DNA of 41,347 nt from an uncultured Actinomycetes bacterium (GTDB taxonomy: Bacteria; Actinomycetota; Actinomycetes; Mycobacteriales; Mycobacteriaceae), in NCBI GenBank assembly GCA_903877095.1, contig CAIRCP010000149.1, forward strand, positions 1 to 41,347, in the 5' to 3' direction. How positions within the stretch are numbered: the stretch's first letter is position 1; each line of letters starts with the position of its first letter. The notes under the pieces are model-generated. The model was not told where the DNA came from, made no database searches, and was given only the letters and a program-made list of their open reading frames with translations. The translations under genes and the position numbers were made by a program. Shown one piece after another: positions 9,622-18,753 of the stretch.

Positions 9622-10151
9622 ACGTCTACCTGGTGCTCGCGCTGGTGCTCGTCGTGGCCGTGCTGATCGGATTCGTCCTGGGCTACAACAAACTTCGCAC
9701 CGCCGACGTCGCGGCCGACGAAGCCCTCGGCGGCATCGACGTGCAGCTGACCCGGCGGGCCTCGCTGATCCCGGCTCTGGTCCACACCGTGGGTGGGTTC
9801 GCCTCGCACGAGAAGGCCGTCCTGAGCCATATCGCCGACGCCCAGGCCGCGCTGACGGCGGCCACCGCCGGAAAGTCGGTGGCTGCGCGCACCGCGGCGG
9901 AAGGGCAGTTCGACTCCGCGGTCGGGCAGGTGCTGGCGCTGGGCCAGGCCTATCCGCAGCTCAGTTCGTCGGCGAACTTCCTGGACCTGCAGCGCAACCT
10001 CGCCGACACCGAGGACAAACTGGCGTTCGCCCGGCAGTACTACAACGACGCCGCCGCCACGGTGAACCGCTTGCGCAGCACCATCCCGTGGATGTTCGTC
10101 GCCGGCATGGCCGGGGTGGGTGAACGCGAGTTCTATCAGGCGCCGAAATGA
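9618..10151 (+). CDS. lemA: LemA family protein
   Basis: About 177 residues. There is one N-terminal membrane helix (VYLVLALVLVVAVLIGFVLGYNKL), then the coiled-coil LemA body with the typical ADEALGGIDVQLTRRASLIPALVHTV-type region and FLDLQRNLADTEDKLAFARQYYND-type motif near the end. The start GTG at 9618 overlaps the stop of the DUF2207 gene (GTGA); a GTG one codon upstream is an alternative. Co-translation with DUF2207 is evident. The function of LemA is not settled; a membrane-anchored helical bundle facing outward is expected. Confidence 0.9.
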   Translation: MNVYLVLALVLVVAVLIGFVLGYNKLRTADVAADEALGGIDVQLTRRASLIPALVHTVGGFASHEKAVLSHIADAQAALTAATAGKSVAARTAAEGQFDSAVGQVLALGQAYPQLSSSANFLDLQRNLADTEDKLAFARQYYNDAAATVNRLRSTIPWMFVAGMAGVGEREFYQAPK

Positions 10152-10180
10152 TTTGCCGCACAACCGGATTCGCCACCTAG

Positions 10181-11110
10181 ATGCGCATCGTTTTCGCCGG
10201 CACCCCGGAACCCGCGCTACCGTCGTTGCAGGGGCTGATCGACTCCCCGCACCACGAGGTGGTGGCCGTGCTGACCCGTCCGGACGCTGCCGCCGGCCGG
10301 CGCGGGAAGCCCGCCCCGTCCCCGGTGGCGCAACTGGCCATCGAGGCCGGCATTCCGCTGCTGCGCACGGCGCGGCCGAACACCGCTGAGTTCGTCGCCG
10401 AACTCGCCGACTTTGCGCCGGACTGCTGCGCGGTGGTGGCCTACGGTGCGCTGCTCGGGCCGGAACTGCTCGCGGTTCCCCCACACGGGTGGATCAATCT
10501 GCACTTCTCGCTGCTGCCGGCCTGGCGGGGCGCCGCGCCGGTGCAGGCGGCCATCGCCGCGGGCGACACCGTCACCGGCGCAACGACGTTCGCGCTCGAC
10601 GCCGGCCTGGACACCGGCCCGGTCTACGGGGTGCTGACCGAGACGATCCGGCCGCGCGACACCGCCGGGGAGTTGCTCGACCGGCTGGCCGTGGCCGGGG
10701 CCGGGCTGCTGGCGACCACTCTGGACGGCATCGGCGACGGTGCGCTGTCGCCGGTGCCGCAGCCCGCCGAGGGGGTCAGCCTGGCGCCCAAGATCACCGT
10801 CGAGCAGGCCCGGGTCCGCTGGGATCTGCCGGCCCACGTCGTCGACCGCCGGATCCGGTCGGTCACCCCCGCACCGGGCGCCTGGACCATGGTGGGGGAT
10901 TTGCGAGTCAAGGTCGGACCGGTCACCGTCGACGACACCGGAGAGTCGTTGCCGCCGGGGGAGTTTCGCATCGAACGCTCCGGAGTCCGGGTGGGCACCG
11001 CCACCGCACCGGTGCTGCTCGGCCAGGTGCAGCCGCCGGGTAAGAAGGCGATGGCCGCGCTGGACTGGGTGCGGGGCGCCCGCCTTGGCGATCAGGTGGT
11101 GGCGTCGTGA
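10181..11110 (+). CDS. fmt: Methionyl-tRNA formyltransferase
   Basis: A 309-residue enzyme that formylates initiator Met-tRNA using 10-formyl-tetrahydrofolate. The N-terminal Rossmann domain starts [16 protein letters not shown]. The catalytic and folate-binding stretch [17 protein letters not shown] is complete and is followed by [19 protein letters not shown]. The C-terminal OB-like domain contains [12 protein letters not shown]. Length matches the family. Start ATG 10181 has no strong Shine-Dalgarno and lies 29 bp after lemA, so it may share that transcript. The stop overlaps rsmB (GTGA at 11107-11110). Confidence 0.96.
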   Translation: MRIVFAGTPEPALPSLQGLIDSPHHEVVAVLTRPDAAAGRRGKPAPSPVAQLAIEAGIPLLRTARPNTAEFVAELADFAPDCCAVVAYGALLGPELLAVPPHGWINLHFSLLPAWRGAAPVQAAIAAGDTVTGATTFALDAGLDTGPVYGVLTETIRPRDTAGELLDRLAVAGAGLLATTLDGIGDGALSPVPQPAEGVSLAPKITVEQARVRWDLPAHVVDRRIRSVTPAPGAWTMVGDLRVKVGPVTVDDTGESLPPGEFRIERSGVRVGTATAPVLLGQVQPPGKKAMAALDWVRGARLGDQVVAS

Positions 11111-12543
11111 ACCAGCGCGACCGCGGGGGAGACCGGCGGCCCGCCCGCGGGAATCCGCGGGCCGGACGTCCGGCACCGCCGCGGCGGCGGCCCCGGACCG
11201 AACTCGACCCGGCCCGGCGCGCCGCCTTCGACGTGCTGCGTGCGGTGTCCGACCGGGACGCCTACGCCAACCTGGCGCTGCCCGCGCTGCTGGCCGAACG
11301 CGAGATCCACGGCCGCGACGCCGCATTCGCCACCGAACTCACTTACGGCACCTGCCGCACCCGCGGCCTGCTCGACGCGGTCATCGCCGCGGCGGCCGGC
11401 CGGCCGGTCGACCAGATCGACCCGGTGCTGCTGGACCTGCTGCGGCTGGGCGCCTACCAACTGCTGCGCACCAACGTCGCCCAGCACGCCGCGGTGGCCA
11501 CCACCGTCGAGCAGGCCGGCGTCGAATTCGACTCGCACCGTGCGGGTTTCGTCAACGCGGTGCTGCGCAAGATCGCCGGCCGCGATGAGGCGTCCTGGCT
11601 GGCCGAACTGGCACCTTCGGCGGCCACCGACCCGATCGGCCACGCTGCGCTGGTGCATGCTCATCCGCGCTGGATCGCCCAGGCCTTCGCCGACGCACTG
11701 GGGGCCGACGCCGGGGAACTCGACGCGGCCTTGGCCGCCGACGACGCCCGCCCGGCCGTGCACCTGGCCGCCCGGCCCGGGGTGTTGTCCGCCGCCGACC
11801 TGGCCGCGGCCGTCGACGGCGAGGTCGGCCGCTACTCGCCGTATGCGGTGTACCTGTCCGGCGGCGACCCGGGCCGGCTGGCCGCGCTGCGCGACGGCAC
11901 CGCGCTGGTTCAGGACGAGGGCAGCCAGTTGGTGGCCCGGGCCTTGACGTTGGCGCAGCCCGTCGGCCCCGATAACGGCCGCTGGCTGGATCTCTGCGCC
12001 GGGCCGGGCGGCAAGACGGCGTTGCTGGCGGCGATCGCGGTCCAGCAGGGCGCGTCGGTCACCGCCGTCGAGCCCAACGACCGCCGCGCCGAGATGGTGG
12101 AGGAGAACACCCGCGGCCTGCCGGTCGAGGTGTTGCGCGCCGACGGCCGCGAACCTCCGCTCGCCGCAGGCACTTTCGACCGGGTGCTGGTCGACGCGCC
12201 GTGCACCGGGCTGGGCGCGCTGCGCCGGCGCCCGGAGGCGCGCTGGCGGCGTACCCCCGGCGACGTCGCCCCGCTGGCCAAGCTGCAACGCGAACTGCTG
12301 GCCTCGGCGATCCGGCTGGTCCGGCCGGGCGGGGTGGTGCTGTACGCGACGTGTTCACCGCATCTGGCCGAAACCGTCGGGGTGGTCTCCGATGCGCTCC
12401 GCCGGCAGCCGGTGACGGCGCTGGACGCCCGTGAATTCTTCGCTCCGGCAACCGATCTCGGCCCCGGTCCGTACGTTCAGCTCTGGCCGCACCGGCACGG
12501 CACCGACGCGATGTTCGCCGCCGTGCTGCGCAAGGACACCTAA
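11107..12543 (+). CDS. rsmB: 16S rRNA (cytosine-967-C5) methyltransferase
   Basis: 478 residues. A basic, Arg-rich leader is followed by an N-terminal NusB-like RNA-binding domain ([20 protein letters not shown]). The SAM methyltransferase domain has motif [12 protein letters not shown], the motif IV cysteine in [19 protein letters not shown] and the catalytic motif VI cysteine in ATCSPH. It methylates C967 of 16S rRNA in the E. coli numbering; mycobacterial databases call it Fmu. GTG 11107 overlaps the fmt stop, giving the classic fmt-rsmB couple. A palindromic element begins seven bases after the stop. Confidence 0.94.
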   Translation: MNQRDRGGDRRPARGNPRAGRPAPPRRRPRTELDPARRAAFDVLRAVSDRDAYANLALPALLAEREIHGRDAAFATELTYGTCRTRGLLDAVIAAAAGRPVDQIDPVLLDLLRLGAYQLLRTNVAQHAAVATTVEQAGVEFDSHRAGFVNAVLRKIAGRDEASWLAELAPSAATDPIGHAALVHAHPRWIAQAFADALGADAGELDAALAADDARPAVHLAARPGVLSAADLAAAVDGEVGRYSPYAVYLSGGDPGRLAALRDGTALVQDEGSQLVARALTLAQPVGPDNGRWLDLCAGPGGKTALLAAIAVQQGASVTAVEPNDRRAEMVEENTRGLPVEVLRADGREPPLAAGTFDRVLVDAPCTGLGALRRRPEARWRRTPGDVAPLAKLQRELLASAIRLVRPGGVVLYATCSPHLAETVGVVSDALRRQPVTALDAREFFAPATDLGPGPYVQLWPHRHGTDAMFAAVLRKDT

Positions 12544-12549
12544 CCCCGT

Positions 12550-12605
12550 CGACTCTGCATGGGGAGCGTCCGAACAGCGGGAAACGTGATCTGGGTGCAG
12601 AGTCG
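12550..12605. repeat. Dispersed palindromic element, copy A
   Basis: Perfect 10-bp end arms CGACTCTGCA and TGCAGAGTCG enclose an imperfect core (...GTCCG..CGGGAAACG.GATCTGGG). It begins 7 bp after the rsmB stop and lies between convergent genes. Likely acts as a transcription terminator or REP-like mRNA 3' end; there is no T-tract. Confidence 0.8.
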
Positions 12606-12613
12606 GTGCGGGC

Positions 12614-13333
12614 TCAGCGGTAGCGGCCGCGCCAGGCGTTCTTGCGGACCCGCCAGATATCGCCCAGGAACGGCTTGAGATGGTTGGAGACATCGAAGGT
12701 CGACTGGCCGCGGAACTCGACGTCCACCGGCATCTCGATGATCCGGGCGCCCAGTCGCCGCGCCAGATAGAGGATTTCGATGTCGAAGGCGAATCCGTCG
12801 ACGGTGGCCTTGGCGAAGATCCGCTGTGCCCACGGCGCGCTGAACCCCTTGAATCCGCACTGGGTGTCCCGGATCACCGGCAGCAGCAGCCCCCGCCGGG
12901 TGGCCTGCACCGCCGCGCCGGCCGCCAGTCGGGAGACGCTGCGCTCGGTTTCGGCGTAGGCGGCCAGGCTGCGCTTGCCGGTCACCATGTCGGCCACCCC
13001 GGCGCGCAGCAACGCCAGCGCGGGGTCGATGTGCGACGGCGCGATGTTCATGTCGGCGTCGACGTAGAACCGGTAGTCGCCGGTGGCCGCCAGGATCCCG
13101 GAGCGCACCGCCCCGCCCTTGCCGCGGTTCGCCGGCAGCCGGTTGAGCCGGATGCGCGGGTCGCGCGCAGCGGCGGCCTCGACCAGTTCCGCGGTGCCGT
13201 CGCGGCTGCCGTCGTCGGACACCACCAGTTCCACCGACCCGTCGAAGCCGTCCATCCACGCCGCCCAGCCCTCCAGGGTGGGCGTCAGGCGCTTCTCCTC
13301 GTTATAGGCCGGAATCACGATGGACAGGTCCAT
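12614..13333 (-). CDS. Family 2 glycosyltransferase (polyprenyl-phosphate sugar type)
   Basis: 239 residues with a GT-A fold. The N-terminus is [15 protein letters not shown], the nucleotide-binding aspartates are in [10 protein letters not shown], and the metal-binding DxD is in YVDADMNI. The later block [10 protein letters not shown] and the RGQSTFDV region match the dolichyl-phosphate glucose/mannose synthase-like branch. It would transfer a sugar from a nucleotide sugar to a lipid carrier at the inner face of the membrane. No membrane helices are seen. In M. tuberculosis, as I recall, rsmB and rpe are adjacent; this minus-strand gene is an insertion between them. Confidence 0.87.
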   Translation of the reverse strand: MDLSIVIPAYNEEKRLTPTLEGWAAWMDGFDGSVELVVSDDGSRDGTAELVEAAAARDPRIRLNRLPANRGKGGAVRSGILAATGDYRFYVDADMNIAPSHIDPALALLRAGVADMVTGKRSLAAYAETERSVSRLAAGAAVQATRRGLLLPVIRDTQCGFKGFSAPWAQRIFAKATVDGFAFDIEILYLARRLGARIIEMPVDVEFRGQSTFDVSNHLKPFLGDIWRVRKNAWRGRYR

Positions 13334-13385
13334 GCGGTGGATGTTTTCAGACCCGGAGGCTGCGCACGCGGGAAACGGCAGCCTT

Positions 13386-13391
13386 TACAGT
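13386..13391 (+). promoter_or_regulatory. -10 box for leaderless rpe-ribD transcript
   Basis: TACAGT ends seven bases before ATG 13399, the spacing expected when transcription starts at the A of the ATG. This supports ATG 13399 over the in-frame GTG at 13390, which lies inside the box. Confidence 0.55.
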
Positions 13392-13398
13392 GACAGCC

Positions 13399-14085
13399 AT
13401 GCCTACACCCACCAGGCCGATGATCGCCCCGTCGATCCTCTCGGCGGATTTCGCCCGGCTGGCCGACGAGGTCGCGGCCGTCGAGGGCGCCGACTGGCTG
13501 CACGTCGATGTGATGGACGCCCACTTCGTGCCCAACCTCACCCTCGGACTGCCGGTGGTGGAGAGCCTGCTCAGGGTCACCGACATCCCGATGGACTGCC
13601 ATCTGATGATCGACGATCCCGGCCGGTGGGCCCCGGGCTACGCCGAGGCCGGCGCCTACAACGTCACCTTCCACGCCGAGGCCACCGATGATCCGGTCGC
13701 GGTCGGCCGGGACATCCGGGCCGCCGGCGCCAAAGCCGGCCTGTCCATCAAGCCGGGCACGCCGCTGGACCCGTACCTGGAGATCCTGCGCGACTTCGAC
13801 ACCCTGCTGGTGATGTCGGTGGAGCCGGGCTTCGGCGGGCAGAGCTTCATTCCCGAGGTGCTCGACAAGGTGGCCCGGGTGCGCCGGCTCGTCGACTCCG
13901 GTGAGTTGAGAATCCTGGTCGAGATCGACGGCGGCATCAATGCCGACACCATCGAGGCGGCCGCCGAAGCCGGTGTGGACTGCTTCGTGGCCGGGTCGGC
14001 GGTGTACGGCGCGGCCGATCCGGCGGCCGCCGTCGAGGCGCTGCGCCGTCAGGCCGGCAGCGCGTCGCCGCATCTGCGGCTGTGA
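13399..14085 (+). CDS. rpe: Ribulose-phosphate 3-epimerase
   Basis: A 228-residue TIM-barrel enzyme that interconverts ribulose 5-phosphate and xylulose 5-phosphate in the pentose phosphate pathway. Visible motifs are [13 protein letters not shown] (Ser and substrate loop), [14 protein letters not shown] (metal His and catalytic Asp), [22 protein letters not shown] and [10 protein letters not shown] with the second catalytic Asp. All metal-binding residues seem present. The stop overlaps the GTG of ribD (GTGA, 14082-14085). Supply of ribulose 5-phosphate, a riboflavin precursor, fits its coupling to ribD. Confidence 0.96.
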   Translation: MPTPTRPMIAPSILSADFARLADEVAAVEGADWLHVDVMDAHFVPNLTLGLPVVESLLRVTDIPMDCHLMIDDPGRWAPGYAEAGAYNVTFHAEATDDPVAVGRDIRAAGAKAGLSIKPGTPLDPYLEILRDFDTLLVMSVEPGFGGQSFIPEVLDKVARVRRLVDSGELRILVEIDGGINADTIEAAAEAGVDCFVAGSAVYGAADPAAAVEALRRQAGSASPHLRL

Positions 14086-15110
14086 CGGGGCCAGATCGAA
14101 CGGCACCGGCGCACATCGCTGCGGCGATGCGGCTGGCCGTCGATCAGGCGCAGGCCGTCAAGGGCTCCACCTACCCGAATCCTCCGGTGGGAGCGGTCAT
14201 CCTGGACTCCAACGGTGACGTCGCGGGTGTCGGCGCCACCGAGCCGGCTGGGGGAGCGCACGCCGAGGTGGTAGCGCTTCTGGCCGCCGGGGAACGGGCC
14301 GCCGGTGGCACTGCCGTGGTGACCCTGGAGCCCTGCAACCACCACGGCCGCACCCCGCCGTGCACCGACGCCCTGCTCGCAGCCGGGGTGGCCGCGGTGG
14401 TCTACGCCGTCGCCGATCCGAACCCGGTCGCCGCCGGCGGGGCCCGCCGATTGCACGACGCCGGGGTGGCGGTGACCGCCGGTGTCGCTGCCGACGAGGT
14501 GGCAGCCGGGCCGCTGCGTGAGTGGATTCACAAGCAGCGCACCGGTTTTCCGCACATCACCTGGAAATTCGCGACCAGTGTCGACGGCCGCAGCGCCGCC
14601 GCCGACGGATCGTCGCAGTGGATCACCAGCCCCGCCGCGCGCGCCGACGTGCACCGGCGCCGGGCCGCCGCGGATGCGATCGTCGTCGGCACCGGAACCG
14701 TCCTCGCCGACAACCCCAGCCTCACCGCCCGTCTGCCCGACGGCGGACTCACCGACCGCCAGCCGCTGCGGGTGGTCGTCGGCGTGCGCGACATCCCCGC
14801 CGGATCGGCTGTGCTGAACCAGGATTGCCCGACGATTCACCTGCGGACCCGCGATCCGCACGAGGTGCTGCGGGCGTTGGCCGACCGCACCGATGTCCTG
14901 CTGGAGGGCGGCCCGACGCTGGCCGGGGCGTTCCTGCGCGCCGGTGTGGTGCACCGGATCCTGGCCTACGTGGCGCCGATTCTGCTCGGCGGTCCGGTCA
15001 CCGCCGTCGACGACGTCGGGGTGGCCAGCATCGCCGGCGCGCTGCGCTGGCGTTACGACGGCGTGGAACGTGTTGGCGCAGATCTCCTGTTGAGCCTGAC
15101 CCCGGACTGA
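14082..15110 (+). CDS. ribD: Bifunctional riboflavin deaminase/reductase RibD
   Basis: 342 residues. The N-terminal cytidine-deaminase-like domain has zinc ligands H60 (with E62, HAEV), C85 and C94 ([11 protein letters not shown]). The C-terminal NADPH-dependent reductase domain begins near [13 protein letters not shown] and contains [16 protein letters not shown] and [12 protein letters not shown]. It deaminates and then reduces the pyrimidine product of GTP cyclohydrolase II, the second and third steps of riboflavin synthesis. It is coupled to rpe by overlap and ends only 5 bp from the convergent ABC ATPase gene, with no room for a separate terminator. Confidence 0.95.
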   Translation: MTGPDRTAPAHIAAAMRLAVDQAQAVKGSTYPNPPVGAVILDSNGDVAGVGATEPAGGAHAEVVALLAAGERAAGGTAVVTLEPCNHHGRTPPCTDALLAAGVAAVVYAVADPNPVAAGGARRLHDAGVAVTAGVAADEVAAGPLREWIHKQRTGFPHITWKFATSVDGRSAAADGSSQWITSPAARADVHRRRAAADAIVVGTGTVLADNPSLTARLPDGGLTDRQPLRVVVGVRDIPAGSAVLNQDCPTIHLRTRDPHEVLRALADRTDVLLEGGPTLAGAFLRAGVVHRILAYVAPILLGGPVTAVDDVGVASIAGALRWRYDGVERVGADLLLSLTPD

Positions 15111-15115
15111 ACCTG

Positions 15116-16111
15116 CTACTCGGACCGGCTCAGCGACCTGTGCTCGATGATGTCGCGGGATCCGCCGGCCCCGAGCATCTCCCGGAACGCCTGAACGGTG
15201 TAGCCGACCACAACCGCGTCGGTGCCGGCGCGGGCGGTGGCCGATCGGGGCAGCGCGAAAAGCGGGCCCATCTCGCCGAAGTAGTCCCCGGAGCGGGCCG
15301 TCTTGAGGACTTCCTCCTCGCCGGTTTCCAGTTCGCGAACCAGTTCGACCTCGCCCTCGGACACGATGTAGATCGAATCGCCCATCGTGCCCTGCTCGAA
15401 GAGCACCTCACCGGCGGCCAGTTCGATGCTCTGCGGCTCATGGTTGGTGGCCGACACGTGCGGCACCAGTTCGACGACCCGGTCGGCCAGCGGCAGCATC
15501 CGGGTGTCGTGGGTGGCCACCACGACCACCCGCTCGCCGGAGGCCAGTTCCCGGATGAGCCGGAGCACCTCTTCGACCTGGATGTAGTCCAGGTGCGCGG
15601 TCGGCTCGTCGGCGATCAGCAGCGGCGGGTCCAGCGCGATGGCGCGGGCGACGGCGACCCGCTGCTGCTGTCCGCCGCTCATGTCGCCGGGACGGTGGTG
15701 CATCCGGGCGGCCAGGCCGACCCGGGACAGCAGTGCCTCGGCCCGCTCGCGGGACTCGTCGCGGCCGATCCTCGCGGCCCGCAGCGGCACCATCACGTTC
15801 TCCAGCGCGGTGAGGCTGGGCACCAGGTTGAACGCCTGGAAGACGATGCCGACGGTGTTGCGCCGGTACGTCGAGAGGTCCTGGGCGTTCAGCGCCGTCA
15901 GGTCGATGTCACCGAACTCGATCCGGCCCTTGGTGGGCTTGAGAATCCCGCCCAGGCAGGACAGCAGCGTCGTCTTCCCGCATCCGCTGGGTCCCAGGAG
16001 GATCGCCAGCGAGCCTTCCGCGACGTCCAGGCTGAGCCCGTCGATGGGGCGGACGGTGTCCTGCCCACTGGCGTACTCCACCACCAGGTCTTTGATCCGC
16101 AGGTCGGCCAT
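15116..16111 (-). CDS. ABC transporter ATPase fused to a cyclic-nucleotide-binding domain
   Basis: 331 residues. Residues 1-215 are a MacB/LolD-type ABC ATPase: Walker A GPSGCGKT (40-47), Q-loop in VGIVFQAFNL, signature MSGGQQQRVAVARA, Walker B LLIADEP and H-loop THD. From about residue 228 a CAP-family domain follows (IELAAGEVLFEQG, GDSIYIVSEGEVELV, GDYFGEMGPLFALPRSATARA). Its phosphate-binding cassette keeps the FGE and the arginine, so ligand binding is plausible. The partner is the FtsX-like permease 4 bp upstream. From memory the pair resembles Rv0072-Rv0073 of M. tuberculosis, annotated as glutamine transport; the true substrate is unknown. Confidence 0.88.
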   Translation of the reverse strand: MADLRIKDLVVEYASGQDTVRPIDGLSLDVAEGSLAILLGPSGCGKTTLLSCLGGILKPTKGRIEFGDIDLTALNAQDLSTYRRNTVGIVFQAFNLVPSLTALENVMVPLRAARIGRDESRERAEALLSRVGLAARMHHRPGDMSGGQQQRVAVARAIALDPPLLIADEPTAHLDYIQVEEVLRLIRELASGERVVVVATHDTRMLPLADRVVELVPHVSATNHEPQSIELAAGEVLFEQGTMGDSIYIVSEGEVELVRELETGEEEVLKTARSGDYFGEMGPLFALPRSATARAGTDAVVVGYTVQAFREMLGAGGSRDIIEHRSLSRSE

Positions 16112-16115
16112 GGCT

Positions 16116-17153
16116 TTACGGTCCTCCGAACGCTACGGCCGGGTCGACGACGACAGCGCGCCGCAGCCCGGCGAGGCTGGCGAGAACCCCGATAGTAACC
16201 GCGACGACGGGAAGCAGCACGAAGGCGATCGCCGGGATGTCCACCCGCATCGGGAACAGCGGCCCCAGCAGCACCGACAACACCCCGCCGAGCAGGGCCG
16301 AAAGCACCGCGACGATCACCGCCTGCATGGCCAGCCCGGCCAGGATGGAGCGGGTCGGGACGCCGACGGCTTTGAACACCGCGAAGTCGCGGGTCCGTTC
16401 CAGAGCCGACATGTAGATCATCGAGCCGACGATCATCCCGGCCACCACCCACAGCAAGCCGGCCATCAGGCTCATCGCCTGCCGGGCGCCGGTGAGCGCC
16501 CGCAGCAGGTCGTCGATGGCGCCGGTGCGGTCGACCAGCTTGAACCCGCTCGGCGCCCGCTCCGGTCCGCCCACCACACCGATCGAGGAGATCAGCTGCT
16601 GCCCGGAGAACAGCAGTTTCTGCGCGCCGGCGACGGTGAGAAAGATGTTGGCCTGACCGGCCAGCGCGGTGGAGTCTTCCACCAGGCCGACGACCTGCAG
16701 GTTGCGCGATCCGATCTCGATGGTGGCGCCGATCGGCTTGTTCATGGTGTCCGACACCGCGGCCTCGTGCTCAGCGGTGGGCGCACGGCCCTCCATGATC
16801 GGGGGCATGCCCGGTCCGCGTTCCGGCCCGCCGAAGACGTTGACGCTGCGCGCCGAGTTCCCCATCGGCATCGAGGCGCTGCCGTAGACCAGTGGCACGG
16901 CGGTCTGCACCCCGGGAACCTGCAGTTTGGACGCCGGGAACGCCGAGGACCCCAGGAACGGGCCGGTGGCCCCGGACTTCACCAGGAAGCCGTCGACCCC
17001 GAGGGAGTCCACCGTCCGGGTGGCCTCCACCCGGAAGCCGTTGGCCAGGCCGGTGAGTACCAGCGTCATCGCGAACACCAGTCCGGTGCCGACGATGGCG
17101 ATGACGAACCGGCGCTTGCGCCACTGAAGATCCCGCAGCGCGGCGGTCAGCAC
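16116..17153 (-). CDS. FtsX/MacB-type ABC permease
   Basis: 345 residues. One N-terminal membrane helix follows a basic leader (RKRRFVIAIVGTGLVFAMTLVLTGL). A large extracytoplasmic domain (about 40-225) comes next, then three C-terminal helices (near AGLLWVVAGMIVGSMIYMSA, AVIVAVLSALLGGVLSVLLG and IAFVLLPVVAVTIGVLASLA). The motif RDFAVFKAVGVPT before the second C-terminal helix is typical of the family. Such permeases drive mechanotransmission or lipid/peptide export rather than classical uptake. The start is GTG 17153-17151, and the stop is 4 bp from the ATPase gene, so they form an operon. Confidence 0.87.
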   Translation of the reverse strand: MLTAALRDLQWRKRRFVIAIVGTGLVFAMTLVLTGLANGFRVEATRTVDSLGVDGFLVKSGATGPFLGSSAFPASKLQVPGVQTAVPLVYGSASMPMGNSARSVNVFGGPERGPGMPPIMEGRAPTAEHEAAVSDTMNKPIGATIEIGSRNLQVVGLVEDSTALAGQANIFLTVAGAQKLLFSGQQLISSIGVVGGPERAPSGFKLVDRTGAIDDLLRALTGARQAMSLMAGLLWVVAGMIVGSMIYMSALERTRDFAVFKAVGVPTRSILAGLAMQAVIVAVLSALLGGVLSVLLGPLFPMRVDIPAIAFVLLPVVAVTIGVLASLAGLRRAVVVDPAVAFGGP

Positions 17154-17178
17154 GTCGTACCCAGCATGGGGGCAGGTT

Positions 17179-17192
17179 ACCGACCCGTCGGT
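17179..17192. promoter_or_regulatory. 14-bp palindrome upstream of the ABC operon
   Basis: ACCGAC-CC-GTCGGT, a perfect two-fold repeat 26 bp upstream of the permease start and 40 bp downstream of the APC permease stop (which is on the same strand, further right). It could be a TetR-type operator for the ABC operon or part of a terminator. There is no neighbouring regulator gene. Confidence 0.4.
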
Positions 17193-17231
17193 CTAATCGT
17201 CGAAGGCTTGCGGCAATTCGGGCCAGATCGT

Positions 17232-18617
17232 TCAACCTTCGCGGGTGATTGCGTGCGTCTCGCCCATGTTGACCGTGAGCGGACGACGGAAGAACCGGGT
17301 GATCAACAGCAGTACCACGATCCCGATGCCGAACCAGATCGTGCCGTAGCGGGCGGACTCCGCCGACAGGTACATCCACAGCAACACGGTGAGGGCCATG
17401 GCGATCCCCGGCAGCACGATGTTCCGCAGGATCTGGCGCGCCCCGTTGATCTCCCGCCGGCGGTAGGCGAAGTACACGATCACCGTCAGGTTGACGAAGG
17501 TGAAGGCGATCAGTGCGCCGAAGTTGATCAGCGACGCCACGAAGTCGAGGGTCAGGGCAATCGCTCCCAACGACACCGCACCTACGAAAAGGATGGCGTA
17601 GAACGGCGTCTGGAAGCTGGGATGCAGGTAGCCGAAGAACCGCCCGACCGGGCCGCGGCCATTGCGTCCCATCACGTACAGCAGCCGCGACACCGACGCG
17701 TGCGAGGCCAGGCTGGAGGCCACCGTGGCGGCGAAGGCCGCCGCGGTCAGCGCGATCTTGAACAGGTGTCCGCCCACCATGAAGGCGATCTGCGGCAGCG
17801 CGCTGTTCTCCATCGATTCCTCGCTGAACTGGGAGACGTCCGGGAACAGCGACTGGGTGAACCAGGCCGAGACGAAGAAGATGGTGCCGCCGATCAGCAG
17901 GGCCAGCAGGATCGCCTTCGGCACGAGCGAGGGTTCCTTGGCCTCCTCGGTGTACATGGTGATCGCGTCGAAGCCGATGAAGGAGAAGGCCACGATGGTG
18001 GCCCCGGTGATGACCAGGTTGGCGTGGACGCCCTCGTGCCATATCGGCTGGGTGGAGAAGATGGTGCCGTTGCCCATCCCGTCGGCCAGGGACTTGGTGG
18101 CCAGGATCAGGAACACCCCGATCAGCACCACCTCGAAGACCACCAGCAGCATGTTCACCCGTGAGGTGTTGGTCATGCTGAACAGGCACATCGCGGTGAT
18201 CGCGGCGACGTAGACGATCACCGTCACCCACGGCGGCAACTCGGGGAAGAACGAGTACATGTAGCTGCGGATGATCAGCGCGTTGACCAGGGGCAGCAGC
18301 AGATAGTCCAGCAGCGCCGCCCAGCCGATCAGGAAGCCGACGTTGGTGCTGATGGTCTCGGAGGTGTAGGTGTAGGCCGACCCGGCCGACGGGAACACCT
18401 GCGTCATCCGGCCGTAGCTGACGGCGGTGAACATCATCACCACCAGCGCCAGCAGGTAGGCGGCCGGCACCACGCTGCCGGTCTCGCCGGAGACGATCCC
18501 GAAGGTGTCGAACACGACCGTCGGCGTCATGTAGCCCAGGCCGAGGCCGACGATCGCCCACAAGCCCAGCGTGCGGGCGAGTTGCGTGGTTCCGGTCGTC
18601 CCGGTGGCCTGCGTCAT
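17232..18617 (-). CDS. APC-superfamily amino acid permease
   Basis: 461 residues with about twelve hydrophobic helices. The first helices carry LGLWAIVGLGLGYMTPTVVF and FPSAGSAYTYTSE, the APC signature region; FSFIGFDAITMYTEEAKEP is the conserved helix 6-7 loop. It most likely imports an amino acid or amine by proton or cation coupling; the substrate is not predictable. The start chosen is ATG 18617-18615 (MTQATGTTG). Longer in-frame forms add non-conserved, basic sequence running into the divergent Usp promoter. It does not overlap its neighbours and may be its own unit. Confidence 0.88.
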   Translation of the reverse strand: MTQATGTTGTTQLARTLGLWAIVGLGLGYMTPTVVFDTFGIVSGETGSVVPAAYLLALVVMMFTAVSYGRMTQVFPSAGSAYTYTSETISTNVGFLIGWAALLDYLLLPLVNALIIRSYMYSFFPELPPWVTVIVYVAAITAMCLFSMTNTSRVNMLLVVFEVVLIGVFLILATKSLADGMGNGTIFSTQPIWHEGVHANLVITGATIVAFSFIGFDAITMYTEEAKEPSLVPKAILLALLIGGTIFFVSAWFTQSLFPDVSQFSEESMENSALPQIAFMVGGHLFKIALTAAAFAATVASSLASHASVSRLLYVMGRNGRGPVGRFFGYLHPSFQTPFYAILFVGAVSLGAIALTLDFVASLINFGALIAFTFVNLTVIVYFAYRRREINGARQILRNIVLPGIAMALTVLLWMYLSAESARYGTIWFGIGIVVLLLITRFFRRPLTVNMGETHAITREG

Positions 18618-18739
18618 GTCGATCCCGTCATTCGATGAAGCCTCCCAAAAGGTTCCCCGTGGCATACCACAGATGAGGCCTGGCTCGACTGTGTTTTGGA
18701 CCCGAGTCCCGTTTTCGCCAGCAACGCCTTGTGCCCTGT

Positions 18740-18745
18740 TAGCGT
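18740..18745 (+). promoter_or_regulatory. -10 box for the universal stress protein gene
   Basis: TAGCGT ends eight bases before ATG 18754, so a leaderless or near-leaderless transcript is expected. Confidence 0.5.
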
Positions 18746-18753
18746 GACCCACC

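Noticed and set aside
15639..18164. A plus-strand open frame of 841 codons
   Set aside because: It runs antisense to the ABC ATPase, FtsX permease and APC permease, all of which have clear family motifs. Its own translation is Arg/His/Asp/Gln-rich without motifs, a typical high-GC shadow frame.
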